A stretch of DNA of 64,000 nucleotides from JBCCTX01 sp964652565 (GTDB lineage Bacteria > Bacteroidota > Bacteroidia > J057), in the NCBI GenBank assembly GCA_964652565.1, contig CAZZEC010000001.1, forward strand, positions 37,626 through 101,625. The letters are read 5' to 3'. Of the stretch, positions 36,538-46,480 are shown piece by piece (position 1 is the stretch's first letter; each line of letters opens with the position of its first letter). The notes below the pieces were generated by a model. It saw only the letters and a list, made by a program, of their open reading frames with translations, did no database searches and had not been told where the DNA came from. The position numbers were made by a program, and so were the translations under genes.

Positions 36538-38001
36538 ATGGATTTATATAAAATAATCAATCAATTAACAGAAGAAGAGTTTCACGAGATCCACTCCAAT
36601 TTTATTAGTAACAAAGCGGAAAAGACAGCGGATTTTTTAGAAATCATTCGCAAAAATCCTGAAGATCCTGACAAAGAGTTTATAAAAAAGCATGATATTT
36701 CTCCTTCTGCCTTTTATGTATTGAAGTCTCGATTGAATCAACGTATAGAGACATTTCTTCTAAATAGATTGGGAGATACCAATCTTCATGTGATGAGACG
36801 CGTGCTCAATGTAGGGGATCTGGTTGCTAATAATCCCCGGGAGATTTCAGTTGCTGCACTGAGAAGGCTGGAAAAGGAATTACTAAAATTCGATTTTCCT
36901 TATGGTCTAATGATCGTTTATAAAGCCTTACAGAATTTACATATTTATGATGAAAAGTATATCTTTTACAGAAGTCATTACAATCAACAAGTAGCCTATG
37001 CCGTAGCTATGGATAAGGCTTCGGATCTCGTTGTGCAGTTTTTCCGTGCATTCGACTCTTTTTATATGTCCCGTAAAGACAAGGATCAAAATGAGATGAT
37101 CAAGGTGATGGAAAAGATTGATAATGTGACGAGTTTGTACGAATCCAACCGATTATTGCTATTTAAATATATGGTGCATATTTATGCACGTTTGTTTATA
37201 GAAATCCCAGAGACGATACGATGCGAAGTCGAGGACCTCGAGACCATGTTCGAAAAATCATTTGAAATTTTAGGTGAGTATAAAGAAGATACATTTTACA
37301 GTAATCTCAACATTCTATTTAATTTCTTCCGATTTATTCATTATGAAAACAATCAGGTGTGGGACAAGTCAAAAATCTATTTTGAAATTCTGGACTATAA
37401 AATAGAGGAGATGATGTTGAATGATTATTTCAACGCCAATCTTTCTTTATTCCTATTCAGAAAATTGAAGTATCACAAGCGTACCAATACTACAGACCAG
37501 TTGTTGAAGGATGTCGTGGAATACATAGATAAAGTTGAAGTTGAGCCTTATAGGTTAAGTTATTTTGTCAATTTTCATTTATTCAGAGCGCATGCTTACT
37601 TCTCTAAAGGGAAGTACAAGAAAGTAACACGCATATTGTACAACCTGAGAAATGAGGTCAATCTTCGGAAGCAAACACATATGGATTTGGAAGTGAAATT
37701 TTTCCATGCTCTTTCATATGTAGCTATTAAAGAGTTTGATCTTGCCAATCAGTTGATACTGAGTTTGCAACGACAACTGCGAAAAGATTCCATGAAACCC
37801 TATGAACACGCTAAAATCTTGATTAAGATCTTGAATGTAGCATTGGGTGGGCGCCCTCGTACACGGCAAAAAAATCTCAAAAGCAATATAGAATTGTGGA
37901 ACGAACAAAATACAGGTCGTTACGCGATTCTCGAAGAATTGGATATGGAAGCTATCTTCCTGAACGAAGAATTTGTAGAAGTAGAACCCATATTAAATTA
38001 A
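36538..38001 (+). CDS. Large helical protein of unknown function
   Basis: 487 residues, no signal peptide, mostly alpha-helical with many aromatic and charged residues. It starts with a short helical region (QLTEEEFHEIHSNF), then a possible winged-helix-like segment around residues 45-80 (DISPSAFYVLKSRLNQRIE). After that come about 350 residues of helix pairs that may be degenerate TPR-like repeats (HLFRAHAYFSKGKYKKVTR). I do not recognise the family. It stands alone between two gaps of 456 and 280 bp, on the opposite strand from ispG. Confidence 0.7.
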   Translation: MDLYKIINQLTEEEFHEIHSNFISNKAEKTADFLEIIRKNPEDPDKEFIKKHDISPSAFYVLKSRLNQRIETFLLNRLGDTNLHVMRRVLNVGDLVANNPREISVAALRRLEKELLKFDFPYGLMIVYKALQNLHIYDEKYIFYRSHYNQQVAYAVAMDKASDLVVQFFRAFDSFYMSRKDKDQNEMIKVMEKIDNVTSLYESNRLLLFKYMVHIYARLFIEIPETIRCEVEDLETMFEKSFEILGEYKEDTFYSNLNILFNFFRFIHYENNQVWDKSKIYFEILDYKIEEMMLNDYFNANLSLFLFRKLKYHKRTNTTDQLLKDVVEYIDKVEVEPYRLSYFVNFHLFRAHAYFSKGKYKKVTRILYNLRNEVNLRKQTHMDLEVKFFHALSYVAIKEFDLANQLILSLQRQLRKDSMKPYEHAKILIKILNVALGGRPRTRQKNLKSNIELWNEQNTGRYAILEELDMEAIFLNEEFVEVEPILN

Positions 38002-38281
38002 CATATATGTAAGTTCTTTTGCTAAAGATAAACAGGAGCTATTAAAATTTTTCTGATGAAATTCCATTTCTGAATTGCTTTTTATTGAATAATATTGAGC
38101 TATTGATATTAAAAAGGATAAGATTTAGAATATTCATTAAAGAATTAATAATCATTAATGGGCAGTGCTTAAATCCAGACGGTCTTAATTGATCTTTTCA
38201 GGACGAGTAGCGTAATATTAGAAATACTTCTAGTTTGAGCGCCGAGGAAAATTGAGTAAATTCCGAACTGAAATAAAGATT

Positions 38282-40711
38282 ATGCAAGTGAATCCGTCTG
38301 ATATTATAAGTGATATAGCACTATCTAACATCCATTTGACAGTAGACGAGATTCTGAATGACTATCGATTGATGTATCGTAGCAGACAGGTAAGTTTACT
38401 GGGAAGAAGAGAGGTACTCACAGGAAAAGCTAAATTTGGCATTTTTGGGGATGGCAAAGAATTGGCACAATTGGCTATGGCCAAAGTGTTTCGAAATGGA
38501 GATATACGATCGGGATACTACCGAGACCAAACGTTTGGGTTTGCCACAGGAATCATTTCCATACGAGAGTTTTTCTCTCAGTTATATGCAGATATCAATG
38601 TAAAAGCTGAGCCTCATTCTGGAGGCAGACAAATGAACAATCATTTGGCTACACGGATACTTGATGCACAAGGGAAGTGGAAAAATCTTACTGAATTTCC
38701 CATTTCGAGTGCAGATGTATCTTGTACAGCTTCTCAGATGCCACGACTTGTAGGTTTGGCACACGCTTCTGTATTGTATAGAAATTCTCCAGTCCTGGAG
38801 GACTTTATTCAGTTTTCACAAAATGGTGATGAAGTGGTATTTGGTACGATTGGTAATGCCAGTTGTGCTGAAGGACATTTCTGGGAGGCTATCAATGCAT
38901 TGGGAGTATTGCAGGCCCCAGCTATCGTGTCCATATGGGATGACGAATATGGAATCTCCGTACCTAATGAATATCAAATTACCAAAAGCAATTTGTCGGT
39001 AGTTCTCACTGGGTTTCAACGAGAAGAAGATAAATCAGGGATAGAAATATTTACGGTTAAAGGATGGGATTATCTGGGACTGGTGGAAACCTACAGAAAG
39101 GCTGAGAAACTAGCTAGAGATTCTCATATACCTTGTGTGATACATGTAACAGAGATGACACAGCCACAAGGGCACTCTACTTCTGGTAGCCATGAAAGAT
39201 ACAAGTCTGAAGAAAGGTTACAGTGGGAAAAAGAGAATGATTGTCTAACTGTATTTAGGGCATGGATATTAGAAAATAGTTGGATTGATGAGAAAACGTT
39301 GAAAAAATGGGAGGATGAGGAACGAAAGTTTGTTAAGGAACAGAAAAATAAGGCGTGGAAAGAATATCAAAAGCCTTTATTAGTAGAAAAAGACGAATTA
39401 ATTAATATCTCATGGGAGATAGCTCAACAATCAGCTTTTAGCGAAGAAATCAAACAGATTATTAGTACGCTTCGCCGCAATACGGAGCCGTTTAGAAAAG
39501 ATTTAATAGATGCATCCCTGCAAATATTAGTGCTTGTAAAAAATGAATTGCCTAGTGAGTCTGTAGAAAAGCTGAGAACGTGGAAAAATCAACTCCATAA
39601 AAGGTTTGAATCCATTTACGATAGTTATTTAATCGGGGATAACCCTGATTCTGCATTGAGGGTTGAAGCCATAGAGGCAGTGTATTCAGAAAACCCTCCT
39701 AATAAAAGCGGGTATGAAATCATTAATCTGTTTTTTGATCGCTTGTTTGAAAGAGACCCCAGAGTTATTGCCTTTGGTGAAGATGTGGGTCAACTTGGAG
39801 ATGTAAATCAAGGGTTTGCCGGGTTGCAAGAAAAGTATGGCTCACTGCGAATCATGGATACAGGGATACGTGAAAATACGATCATGGGGCAGGCCATAGG
39901 TATGGCATTGAGAGGCCTTAGGCCTATTGCTGAGATTCAATATCTCGATTATTTGATATATGGATTGCAAATTTTGTCAGATGACTTGGCTACGTTAAAT
40001 TACAGAACCGCAGGTGGTCAGAAAGCTCCTGCAATTATTCGTACCCGAGGCCATCGATTGGAAGGTATTTGGCATGCAGGTTCACCCCTGGGAATGATCA
40101 TTCACGCCTTGAGAGGAATACATGTTATTGTGCCAAGAAATATGACTCAAGCAGTGGGGTTTTACAATACGTTACTCAAGGGAGATGAGCCGGGATTGAT
40201 AATAGAAGTGCTCAACGGATATCGTTTAAAAGAACCCCTCCCCGATAATTTGCACGACATCACTATCCCGCTGGGAATACCTGAAATCATCCGTGAGGGT
40301 AAAGATGTTACCGTTGTTACGTATGGTGCCTGCTGCAGGATTGCTATGGATGCTGCTCAGCAATTAGAGGATTTGGGAATTTCTGTAGAGGTCATTGATG
40401 TACAAACATTGTTACCTTTTGACCGAAATCATATGATCGTAGAATCGCTTAAGAAGACCAACCGGATCATATTGTTGGATGAAGATGTACCCGGAGGAGC
40501 CACTGCTTATATGATGCAACAAGTATTAGAGGTGCAAGGAGGATATAAATTCCTCGATTCCCCACCGGTGAGCATCTCATCCAAAGACCATAGGTGTGCA
40601 TATGGTACTGATGGCGATTTTTGGTCTAAACCTCAGGTCATCCATGTTTTTGAAGCGATATATGAAATGATGAATGAGGTCGATCCAGGAAGATATTCTA
40701 TGTTTTATTAA
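38282..40711 (+). CDS. Fused alpha/beta E1 subunit of a 2-oxoacid (branched-chain) dehydrogenase
   Basis: About 809 residues from the ATG at 38282; the longer frame to 38252 starts with TTG. The N-terminal half is the thiamine-diphosphate alpha subunit (YYRDQTFGFATG, GTIGNASCAEGHFWEAIN). The C-terminal half is the beta subunit (FGEDVGQLGDVNQGFAGLQ, MDTGIRENTIMGQAIGMA). Together they would form the E1 step that decarboxylates branched-chain 2-oxoacids for acyl-CoA and branched fatty-acid supply. The single-chain form is common in Bacteroidota. E2 and E3 are not in this window. It is followed after 8 bp by an M28 peptidase gene, probably on the same transcript. Confidence 0.9.
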   Translation: MQVNPSDIISDIALSNIHLTVDEILNDYRLMYRSRQVSLLGRREVLTGKAKFGIFGDGKELAQLAMAKVFRNGDIRSGYYRDQTFGFATGIISIREFFSQLYADINVKAEPHSGGRQMNNHLATRILDAQGKWKNLTEFPISSADVSCTASQMPRLVGLAHASVLYRNSPVLEDFIQFSQNGDEVVFGTIGNASCAEGHFWEAINALGVLQAPAIVSIWDDEYGISVPNEYQITKSNLSVVLTGFQREEDKSGIEIFTVKGWDYLGLVETYRKAEKLARDSHIPCVIHVTEMTQPQGHSTSGSHERYKSEERLQWEKENDCLTVFRAWILENSWIDEKTLKKWEDEERKFVKEQKNKAWKEYQKPLLVEKDELINISWEIAQQSAFSEEIKQIISTLRRNTEPFRKDLIDASLQILVLVKNELPSESVEKLRTWKNQLHKRFESIYDSYLIGDNPDSALRVEAIEAVYSENPPNKSGYEIINLFFDRLFERDPRVIAFGEDVGQLGDVNQGFAGLQEKYGSLRIMDTGIRENTIMGQAIGMALRGLRPIAEIQYLDYLIYGLQILSDDLATLNYRTAGGQKAPAIIRTRGHRLEGIWHAGSPLGMIIHALRGIHVIVPRNMTQAVGFYNTLLKGDEPGLIIEVLNGYRLKEPLPDNLHDITIPLGIPEIIREGKDVTVVTYGACCRIAMDAAQQLEDLGISVEVIDVQTLLPFDRNHMIVESLKKTNRIILLDEDVPGGATAYMMQQVLEVQGGYKFLDSPPVSISSKDHRCAYGTDGDFWSKPQVIHVFEAIYEMMNEVDPGRYSMFY

Positions 40712-40719
40712 TTTGCAGG

Positions 40720-42249
40720 ATGAATTTGTGTATCAAAACAACTATTGTAGTAATTAGCTTGTGTGCAGTTATTGTCCCATTTTCTTTAGGCCAACCTACA
40801 TTCAACTATCCAGAATTCTCAATACAGCCGGAGATTCTGGAACAACACTTGCGATTTTTGGCTTCTGATGAACTACAAGGGCGTAAGACAGGTACCAAGG
40901 GAAATGATGCGGCGGCGAGATATATTGCTGAACAGTTTCGAATGTATGGCGTCAATTTAGCACCTGGTCAAACGGATTTCTTTCAGCCCATCAATTTTTT
41001 ACAACAAATACCTGGGGGAGGTGGATCATTGACTATCGATAATCAGCAATATATTCATGGTGATAGCATGCTTTGGTTATCTGGAGATGATAGTGAATTT
41101 TATTCGGAAGCCACGTGGTTAGGTCATGGCTGGATCGATGAAAAAAAGGGGTATAATGACTACCAAGGGAAAGATGTAGAAGGAAAAGTAGTAATAGTAG
41201 CCTCTGGTACTCCCGATTCGCGAGGGAGAACGGAATCTCTTCAAGCTATGCCCTATAAAAGACAATGGGCTGTTGAGCATGGAGCGACTGCTATCATTGA
41301 AATATATCAAATCAACGCACCCTGGCCTTTTTTTAGAAATTATTTTAAAAGCGAGAGATTAGATCTTATACAAGGGAAATCACTATCCCTTTCAGCCAAC
41401 AATATACCTCATGGATGGGTTTTTGCTCCGAGTGCCCAATGGCTTTATTCCCTGAAAAGGGGTAAGCAACTGCCCGTTAAGATCCATTCACAAGGCAGCT
41501 TGCAAAAAATTGTTTCCTCAAAAAATGTTGTGGGCGTAATACCTGGCTCTGATGAGCAACTTAAAGAGGAGTATGTAATGTTAACTGCTCACTATGATCA
41601 CATTGGAATAAGGTCCGGGGAAGGGAGACCAACGGTAGAGGATAGTATATTTAATGGTGCCAGAGATAATGGTATGGGAGTCATATCATTGTTGGCTGCA
41701 GCTCAGTCGCTGGCGAAACTACCTGCAAAGAGATCAATCATCCTAATAGCATTTACTGCAGAGGAAATAGGGCTATTGGGTAGTGCATATTACGCAGAGA
41801 ATCCCTTTATACCTTTGGAAAAAGTTGTGTTTTGTCTCAACAATGATGGGGCCGGGTATACAGATACCTCAGCCGTCTCAATTTTGGGGTACGATAGGGT
41901 AGGGGTTACAGAAGAATTTAATCAGGCTACAAGTGCATTTAATCTACGCATCTATCCCGACCCTGCCAAAGAACAAAATCTTTTTGATCGATCTGACAAT
42001 GTTTCTTTTGCACAAAAAGGGATACCTGCGCCAACCTTTTCGCCCGGTTTTGAGAAATTCGATGATCAATTATTTAAATATTATCACCAGGTGAATGATG
42101 AGGTTGACAGTATTAATTGGGGATATTTGCACAAGTTTGCTCAAGCATTTACCTATTCAGCAAGATTGATAGCTAATAAGGTCACTCGTCCTTTTTGGGT
42201 AAAGGGAGATAAGTATGAGCAAGCTGGATATGAATTGTACAGGAAGTAA
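40720..42249 (+). CDS. Secreted M28-family zinc aminopeptidase
   Basis: 509 residues with a signal peptide ending SLGQ. It has the N-terminal part (FLASDELQGRKTGTKGNDAA), an inserted PA-like domain (DYQGKDVEGKVVIVASGTP) and the co-catalytic zinc core. The ligands are His in TAHYDHIG, Asp in GARDNGMG and Glu in TAEEIGLLGSAYY, with further ligands towards the end. This family trims amino acids from peptides outside the inner membrane. It is 8 bp after the E1 gene and converges on the deoxynucleoside kinase gene. A link to branched-chain amino-acid use is tempting but inferred. Confidence 0.92.
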   Translation: MNLCIKTTIVVISLCAVIVPFSLGQPTFNYPEFSIQPEILEQHLRFLASDELQGRKTGTKGNDAAARYIAEQFRMYGVNLAPGQTDFFQPINFLQQIPGGGGSLTIDNQQYIHGDSMLWLSGDDSEFYSEATWLGHGWIDEKKGYNDYQGKDVEGKVVIVASGTPDSRGRTESLQAMPYKRQWAVEHGATAIIEIYQINAPWPFFRNYFKSERLDLIQGKSLSLSANNIPHGWVFAPSAQWLYSLKRGKQLPVKIHSQGSLQKIVSSKNVVGVIPGSDEQLKEEYVMLTAHYDHIGIRSGEGRPTVEDSIFNGARDNGMGVISLLAAAQSLAKLPAKRSIILIAFTAEEIGLLGSAYYAENPFIPLEKVVFCLNNDGAGYTDTSAVSILGYDRVGVTEEFNQATSAFNLRIYPDPAKEQNLFDRSDNVSFAQKGIPAPTFSPGFEKFDDQLFKYYHQVNDEVDSINWGYLHKFAQAFTYSARLIANKVTRPFWVKGDKYEQAGYELYRK

Positions 42250-42267
42250 ATTTGGAAATACAGGCAT

Positions 42268-42888
42268 TCAAGTACTGAAAAGACCGAATAGGAGACCCTT
42301 TACACGATTAATGATATGTCCAAGATCTTCGGGGCTATCTCTGAAATTATATCTCGCTACATCGATATCCATCTTTTTGCCATAATTATAGTTTTCATAC
42401 CATAATTCATAGCGATCATTCAGGCTTTTGAGATAATCTAGTCTCAGTGAATCCTCAAAAGGACGTCCTCTATCCTGTATCTGTTCAACCAACGTCGGGA
42501 TGCTACATCTTAGATATATCAGTAAATCAGGAGGTTGAATAAGGTCGGCAAGCGTTTCAAAGAGATCTTTATAAGTGTCGTATTCTCTATCAGACATCAA
42601 ACCCATTGTATGCAGGTTCGGAGCAAATATTTGTGCATCTTCGTAAATAGTTCTATCCTGGATGACGTTTTTATTAGCTTTACGTATCTGAATGACTTTG
42701 TTGAGTCGTGAATGCAAAAAGGAGATTTGAAGATGAAAAGACCATCGTTGCATATCAGAATAGAAGTCAAATAGATAAGGATTTTGGTCATTATCCTCAA
42801 ACAATGCCTCAAACCCAAAATATCTTGAAAGAAGATGTGTGAGCGTAGTTTTTCCTGCTCCAATATTTCCTGCTACCGCTATCAGCAT
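42268..42888 (-). CDS. Deoxynucleoside kinase
   Basis: 206 residues. A P-loop GNIGAGKT at 7-14 is followed by the dNK signature DRTIYEDAQIF and the LID-region arginines (IQDRGRPFE). This family phosphorylates deoxyadenosine, deoxyguanosine or related deoxynucleosides for salvage. Specificity is not readable. It starts 6 bp after trpS on the same strand, so both are probably expressed from the trpS promoter. Confidence 0.92.
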   Translation of the reverse strand: MLIAVAGNIGAGKTTLTHLLSRYFGFEALFEDNDQNPYLFDFYSDMQRWSFHLQISFLHSRLNKVIQIRKANKNVIQDRTIYEDAQIFAPNLHTMGLMSDREYDTYKDLFETLADLIQPPDLLIYLRCSIPTLVEQIQDRGRPFEDSLRLDYLKSLNDRYELWYENYNYGKKMDIDVARYNFRDSPEDLGHIINRVKGLLFGLFST

Positions 42889-42894
42889 GACTTT

Positions 42895-43902
42895 CTATTT
42901 ATTGATCAAAACGCTATTATTCACATATTTCGTATATCCTAGTTTTTCTCTTATACGACCTAGCACTTTACTTGCCACGGATCTGGCTTTATTAGCTCCT
43001 TCAGATAGCAAGCGGTCCAGCTCATCCAGGTTATCCATATAATTTTTATAGGTTTCTCGTTCTTTCTCAAATTTCACCCAGATAAGTTCTAGTAATTCCT
43101 TTTTTGCATGACCATACCCATAATTTCCTCCCAGATAATTATTACGCATGGTAATGACTTGTTCTTCATCTGCCAAGAGTTTATACAATGCAAATACATT
43201 GCAGGAATCTGGGTCTTTGGGTTCTTCGAGGGGAGTAGAGCTTGTGATAATACTCATCACCTGCTTTTTAAGCTTCTTTTTATCTTCAAACATGAAGATG
43301 ATATTATTTTTTGATTTACTCATCTTCTGGCCGTCTGTACCTGGAATAGTCATTAATTCCTGATCGATTCTCGCCTCTGGGACTATCAGTGTGTCATCAC
43401 CATAGGTTCTATTGACAGCTTGTGCCATATCACGTGTGAATTCCAGGTGCTGTTTTTGGTCTTTCCCAACGGGAACAATATCCGCATCGTATAGCAATAT
43501 GTCAGCAGCCATAAGTATCGGATAGGTAAAAATTCCGGTATTTACCTGGTCCATTTGATCCGCTTTATCCTTGAAGGCATGAGCGAGTTTCAATCTATTA
43601 TACGGCATGAAGCAACTCAAGTACCATGCGAGTTCTGTTGTTTCAGGAACATCTGACTGTCTAAAAAACACTCCCTTGTCTGCGTCATATCCACTTGCGA
43701 GCCATATTGCAGCAGTTTCATAGGAATTCATTTTTAATTCTTCCGAATCACGCACAGTAGTGAGTGAGTGCAAGTCGGCAATAAATAAAAAAGAGTCATT
43801 TTCAGGTACATTTGCAAGTTCGATTGCTGGGTATATAGCGCCTAGCAAATTACCAAGATGTGGAGTACCAGTAGGTTTCACTCCTGTAAGGATACGAGCC
43901 AT
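42895..43902 (-). CDS. trpS: Tryptophan--tRNA ligase
   Basis: 335 residues. A class I synthetase with the HIGH-like HLGN near residues 16-19 (TGTPHLGNLLGA) and the KMSKS loop in GQKMSKSKNN, plus the tryptophan-site segment (LYDADIVPVGKDQKQH). It attaches tryptophan to tRNA-Trp. The predicted leader is only about 65 nt and consists mostly of one very stable hairpin (43929-43967). The deoxynucleoside kinase gene follows after 6 bp. Confidence 0.97.
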   Translation of the reverse strand: MARILTGVKPTGTPHLGNLLGAIYPAIELANVPENDSFLFIADLHSLTTVRDSEELKMNSYETAAIWLASGYDADKGVFFRQSDVPETTELAWYLSCFMPYNRLKLAHAFKDKADQMDQVNTGIFTYPILMAADILLYDADIVPVGKDQKQHLEFTRDMAQAVNRTYGDDTLIVPEARIDQELMTIPGTDGQKMSKSKNNIIFMFEDKKKLKKQVMSIITSSTPLEEPKDPDSCNVFALYKLLADEEQVITMRNNYLGGNYGYGHAKKELLELIWVKFEKERETYKNYMDNLDELDRLLSEGANKARSVASKVLGRIREKLGYTKYVNNSVLINK

Positions 43903-43928
43903 ACGTTCTAATGCAATTATTATTCAAA

Positions 43929-43967
43929 AGAGAATACAGATGAGGTACATTACCATCTGTATTCTCT
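43929..43967 (-). terminator. 14-bp perfect hairpin in the trpS leader / after the peroxidase gene
   Basis: AGAGAATACAGATG (43929-43942) pairs perfectly with CATCTGTATTCTCT (43954-43967). Inside the loop three more pairs (GTA/TAC) can form past a 2-nt bulge. On the minus strand only three Ts follow. It lies 48 bp past the peroxidase stop and 26 bp before the trpS ATG. Confidence 0.7.
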
Positions 43968-43973
43968 CAATCG

Positions 43974-44005
43974 CAAAACTAATACAAAGTCAAACCGCTT
44001 CCAAG
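43974..44005 (-). promoter_or_regulatory. Promoter of trpS
   Basis: The minus strand reads CTTG (44002-44005), 20 nt, TAGTTTTG (43974-43981). The second is an exact TAnnTTTG and the first is one base off TTTG. Transcription would start near 43967-43969, so the hairpin would sit at the very 5' end of the mRNA. Confidence 0.5.
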
Positions 44006-44014
44006 ACCCTATGA

Positions 44015-45376
44015 TTAATTACAACCCAGGTCCCTTCTGGATTGCATATCGTTGTTAGGGAAACAGAGGTTAGAGGGAAGTGATTGTGGGACATATCTAT
44101 CTAAATGAGGGTCATAAAGTCCACTTCTCAAAAAGGATGCTATATCCTTAACATCTTCCTCACCCAGTCCTAGAGGTACAAATCTCGGATCGATCTGTTC
44201 TTGTGGCACACGACTATTTTCTGGAACAGCTTCATTTTTGTAATCAACAACATCTTTGATTCTGAAAAAACTACCGCCATGTCCATAGAATGGGGAATCT
44301 TTAAGATTATACAATTGTGGGACTTTAAATTTATACATATCTTCTTCCCTTTTGGTGAACCCTCCTCTACCATTATGGGCATTATCATCTGGAGCAGTAT
44401 TCAGCACATCACTACCTGAGAGATCCCTCATACCCAGTGCGTAAAATTTAGTTGTATCTACTGATGATAATGCAGGCCCTGTATGACATCCTGCACATCC
44501 CGCCTTACCAAAGAATAATATGGCTCCTCTTTTTTCTTCTGGGGATAAAGCTGATCTATCGCCCTTTAACCATTGTTGAAATGGTGCCTGAGTAGGAAGC
44601 AATGTTCGCTCATAAGCTGCTATTGCCAGGCCAACATTCTCTAACGTATATCTTTCCTCAACAGGTATGTTGGGAAAAGCTTTATCAAAAAGTTCTTTAT
44701 AATTGGTTTCATTAATCAGTCCATCGGTATTAAACTCGAGACGATGAACAGTTAGACCCGCTATAGCTTGTGTTTCTACTCCTTCATAAGACAGAGAGTT
44801 TGTTTCTATCGGGGTTCCCGGAAGCCATTGAGGTTCCGTTCCTTTATTAACACCTTTCGCTCCAAACTGTCCATTCCACAGCATGACCTTTTGAAAAGCT
44901 ACATTAAGCGCTGAAGGTGAGCGAATAGGTTGTACATCGATTGAACTTCTATTGTAATGAGGATTGGGAACACGAGTCTCTCCCTTTAATCCAAATCCAA
45001 TTCCTCCTTCTCCAATCCCCTGCTTCCTTCCCGCTTGAAAACCGGCATCCTCGTGATGGCATGTTGCACAGGAGTAAGTGAAACGACTGATATTATTTTG
45101 AGGAGTAGACCCCAATCCTGTTTCATGGAAAAGAAACTTACCCAATTCTACTTTCTCTTCTGTTAAGATATTATTGGGATCTTGTGGAATGTCAGAAAGA
45201 TTTGATTCGTCAGGCAATAGGAAAAAGTTTTCATTACCTCGAGGAGAGGCTGCCTGTAATTTTTCCAATAATTGTTGATCCAAAAGGTTAGACGCCCATT
45301 CGGTATCTTGAGTAACACAACTTGCCAGGATGGATAACAATAGTAGCAAGGAAATACTCCATCGTTTAATATTCAT
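44015..45376 (-). CDS. Di-heme cytochrome c peroxidase / MauG-family lipoprotein
   Basis: 453 residues with a lipobox (SILASC, Cys20), so lipid-anchored in the periplasm. Two CxxCH heme sites are present: CATCHH around 105 and CAGCH around 295. Spacing and surrounding motifs (GLGSTPQNNISRFTYSC; RGAILFFGKAGCAGCHTGP; TKREEDMYKFKVPQLYN) fit the bacterial cytochrome c peroxidase/MauG group. Members reduce H2O2 or oxidise protein and metal-peptide substrates. Which reaction applies is not visible. No cytochrome partner gene is nearby. The AT-rich upstream region gives no clear promoter match. Confidence 0.92.
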   Translation of the reverse strand: MNIKRWSISLLLLLSILASCVTQDTEWASNLLDQQLLEKLQAASPRGNENFFLLPDESNLSDIPQDPNNILTEEKVELGKFLFHETGLGSTPQNNISRFTYSCATCHHEDAGFQAGRKQGIGEGGIGFGLKGETRVPNPHYNRSSIDVQPIRSPSALNVAFQKVMLWNGQFGAKGVNKGTEPQWLPGTPIETNSLSYEGVETQAIAGLTVHRLEFNTDGLINETNYKELFDKAFPNIPVEERYTLENVGLAIAAYERTLLPTQAPFQQWLKGDRSALSPEEKRGAILFFGKAGCAGCHTGPALSSVDTTKFYALGMRDLSGSDVLNTAPDDNAHNGRGGFTKREEDMYKFKVPQLYNLKDSPFYGHGGSFFRIKDVVDYKNEAVPENSRVPQEQIDPRFVPLGLGEEDVKDIASFLRSGLYDPHLDRYVPQSLPSNLCFPNNDMQSRRDLGCN

Positions 45377-45610
45377 ATTTAATATACTTTAAAAAAGTAT
45401 TTTATTAGTTAATAATAATATACTCATTTAACTTTTTCAATGATATTCAGATCATTATCAAACATGTATCACATCGCATGTGATTTTATTTATTCACACA
45501 TTCAAATATATAAAAAAATACGAATTGTAAATAAATTTATTTTTGTAGTGAAATATTTAGTAATTATGTGGATAGATTCTCAGCTCGAATGGAATAAAAG
45601 CGGGAAGTTA

Positions 45611-46426
45611 TTAACCGAATAATGAGGCTATATAATCGTAAAGTCCTAAGAACTTGCTGGCAGAAGCAATGATGATTAGGATCAACAATCGGTGGATCCA
45701 TTTATCTGCATTGGGAACTTTTACGACAAACCTTACCCCTACAATTGCACCAATAGACTGTGCTACAGCCATCATTAACCCAAATCCTAAGTGAATATCA
45801 TCAGACAAGGTAAAAATGATTAGCGCCGGGATACAGAGCAAAAATATGATTAATAATTTCACACCAGTTGTCTGCGAAAGACTGTATTTTGCTCCTAACA
45901 CTAATGCGATGATTAAAAACACCCCTGAGCCAGCCTGAATAAACCCTGCGTAAATGCCTATAATGAAAAAAAGTACTAATACCAGGGGTTTTCGACTGTT
46001 CTGAGCGGATGCTTGAGTTTCTCTCAACCATCTTTTGGGATTGATCAGTAAAACGGCCAACATAGCTACCATAAGAAAGCCAATGAACGTATTCATCGTT
46101 TTCGTATCGAGATCTGTTGCCAGTCTGGCTCCGACAACAGCACCTAAAATACAAGGAATAACAAGCCAGATAGTACCTGGGGGATCTGAGGGGGCTTGCT
46201 TTTTGAAACTGTAATACCCTACGAGGCTTTGAAAAAATACCCCTATGCGATTGGTTCCATTGGCTACATCCGCGGGTAAACCACACATAAAAACAAATAT
46301 TGGCAAAGTAATGAGAGAGCCACTGCCTATGAGAGTGTTGATGATACCCGTTCCTACTCCCGCAAGTAAAAATAATATCAATTCGAGGGGGGATAGGTCA
46401 ATGTTTAGCCATTCATTCATAGGCAT
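45611..46426 (-). CDS. Sulfite exporter TauE/SafE-family permease
   Basis: About 271 residues from the ATG at 46426. The frame reaches a TTG at 46429, and another ATG lies at 46420. Seven to eight membrane segments are seen, with the family-typical glycine-rich helices GVGTGIINTLIGSGSLITLP and GIYAGFIQAGSGVFLI in the two halves. The family exports sulfite, sulfoacetate or other small sulfur- or carbon-containing anions, and substrate cannot be assigned here. It is divergent from glgB, 115 bp away. Confidence 0.9.
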   Translation of the reverse strand: MPMNEWLNIDLSPLELILFLLAGVGTGIINTLIGSGSLITLPIFVFMCGLPADVANGTNRIGVFFQSLVGYYSFKKQAPSDPPGTIWLVIPCILGAVVGARLATDLDTKTMNTFIGFLMVAMLAVLLINPKRWLRETQASAQNSRKPLVLVLFFIIGIYAGFIQAGSGVFLIIALVLGAKYSLSQTTGVKLLIIFLLCIPALIIFTLSDDIHLGFGLMMAVAQSIGAIVGVRFVVKVPNADKWIHRLLILIIIASASKFLGLYDYIASLFG

Positions 46427-46480
46427 CAAAAGTATTGAAAATATTTATTAATTATAGGAATGAATGGAAGTGGGTTGTTT

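Noticed and set aside
43903..44014. T-box riboswitch in front of trpS
   Set aside because: The leader is far too short, with no T-box sequence, no specifier loop and no antiterminator. Only one simple hairpin is present, and T-boxes are not typical for this phylum.
45440..45622. 60-residue plus-strand ORF upstream of the permease end
   Set aside because: It lies in very AT-rich non-coding sequence, has a composition typical of random A/T frames and overlaps the permease stop. No signal or motif supports it.
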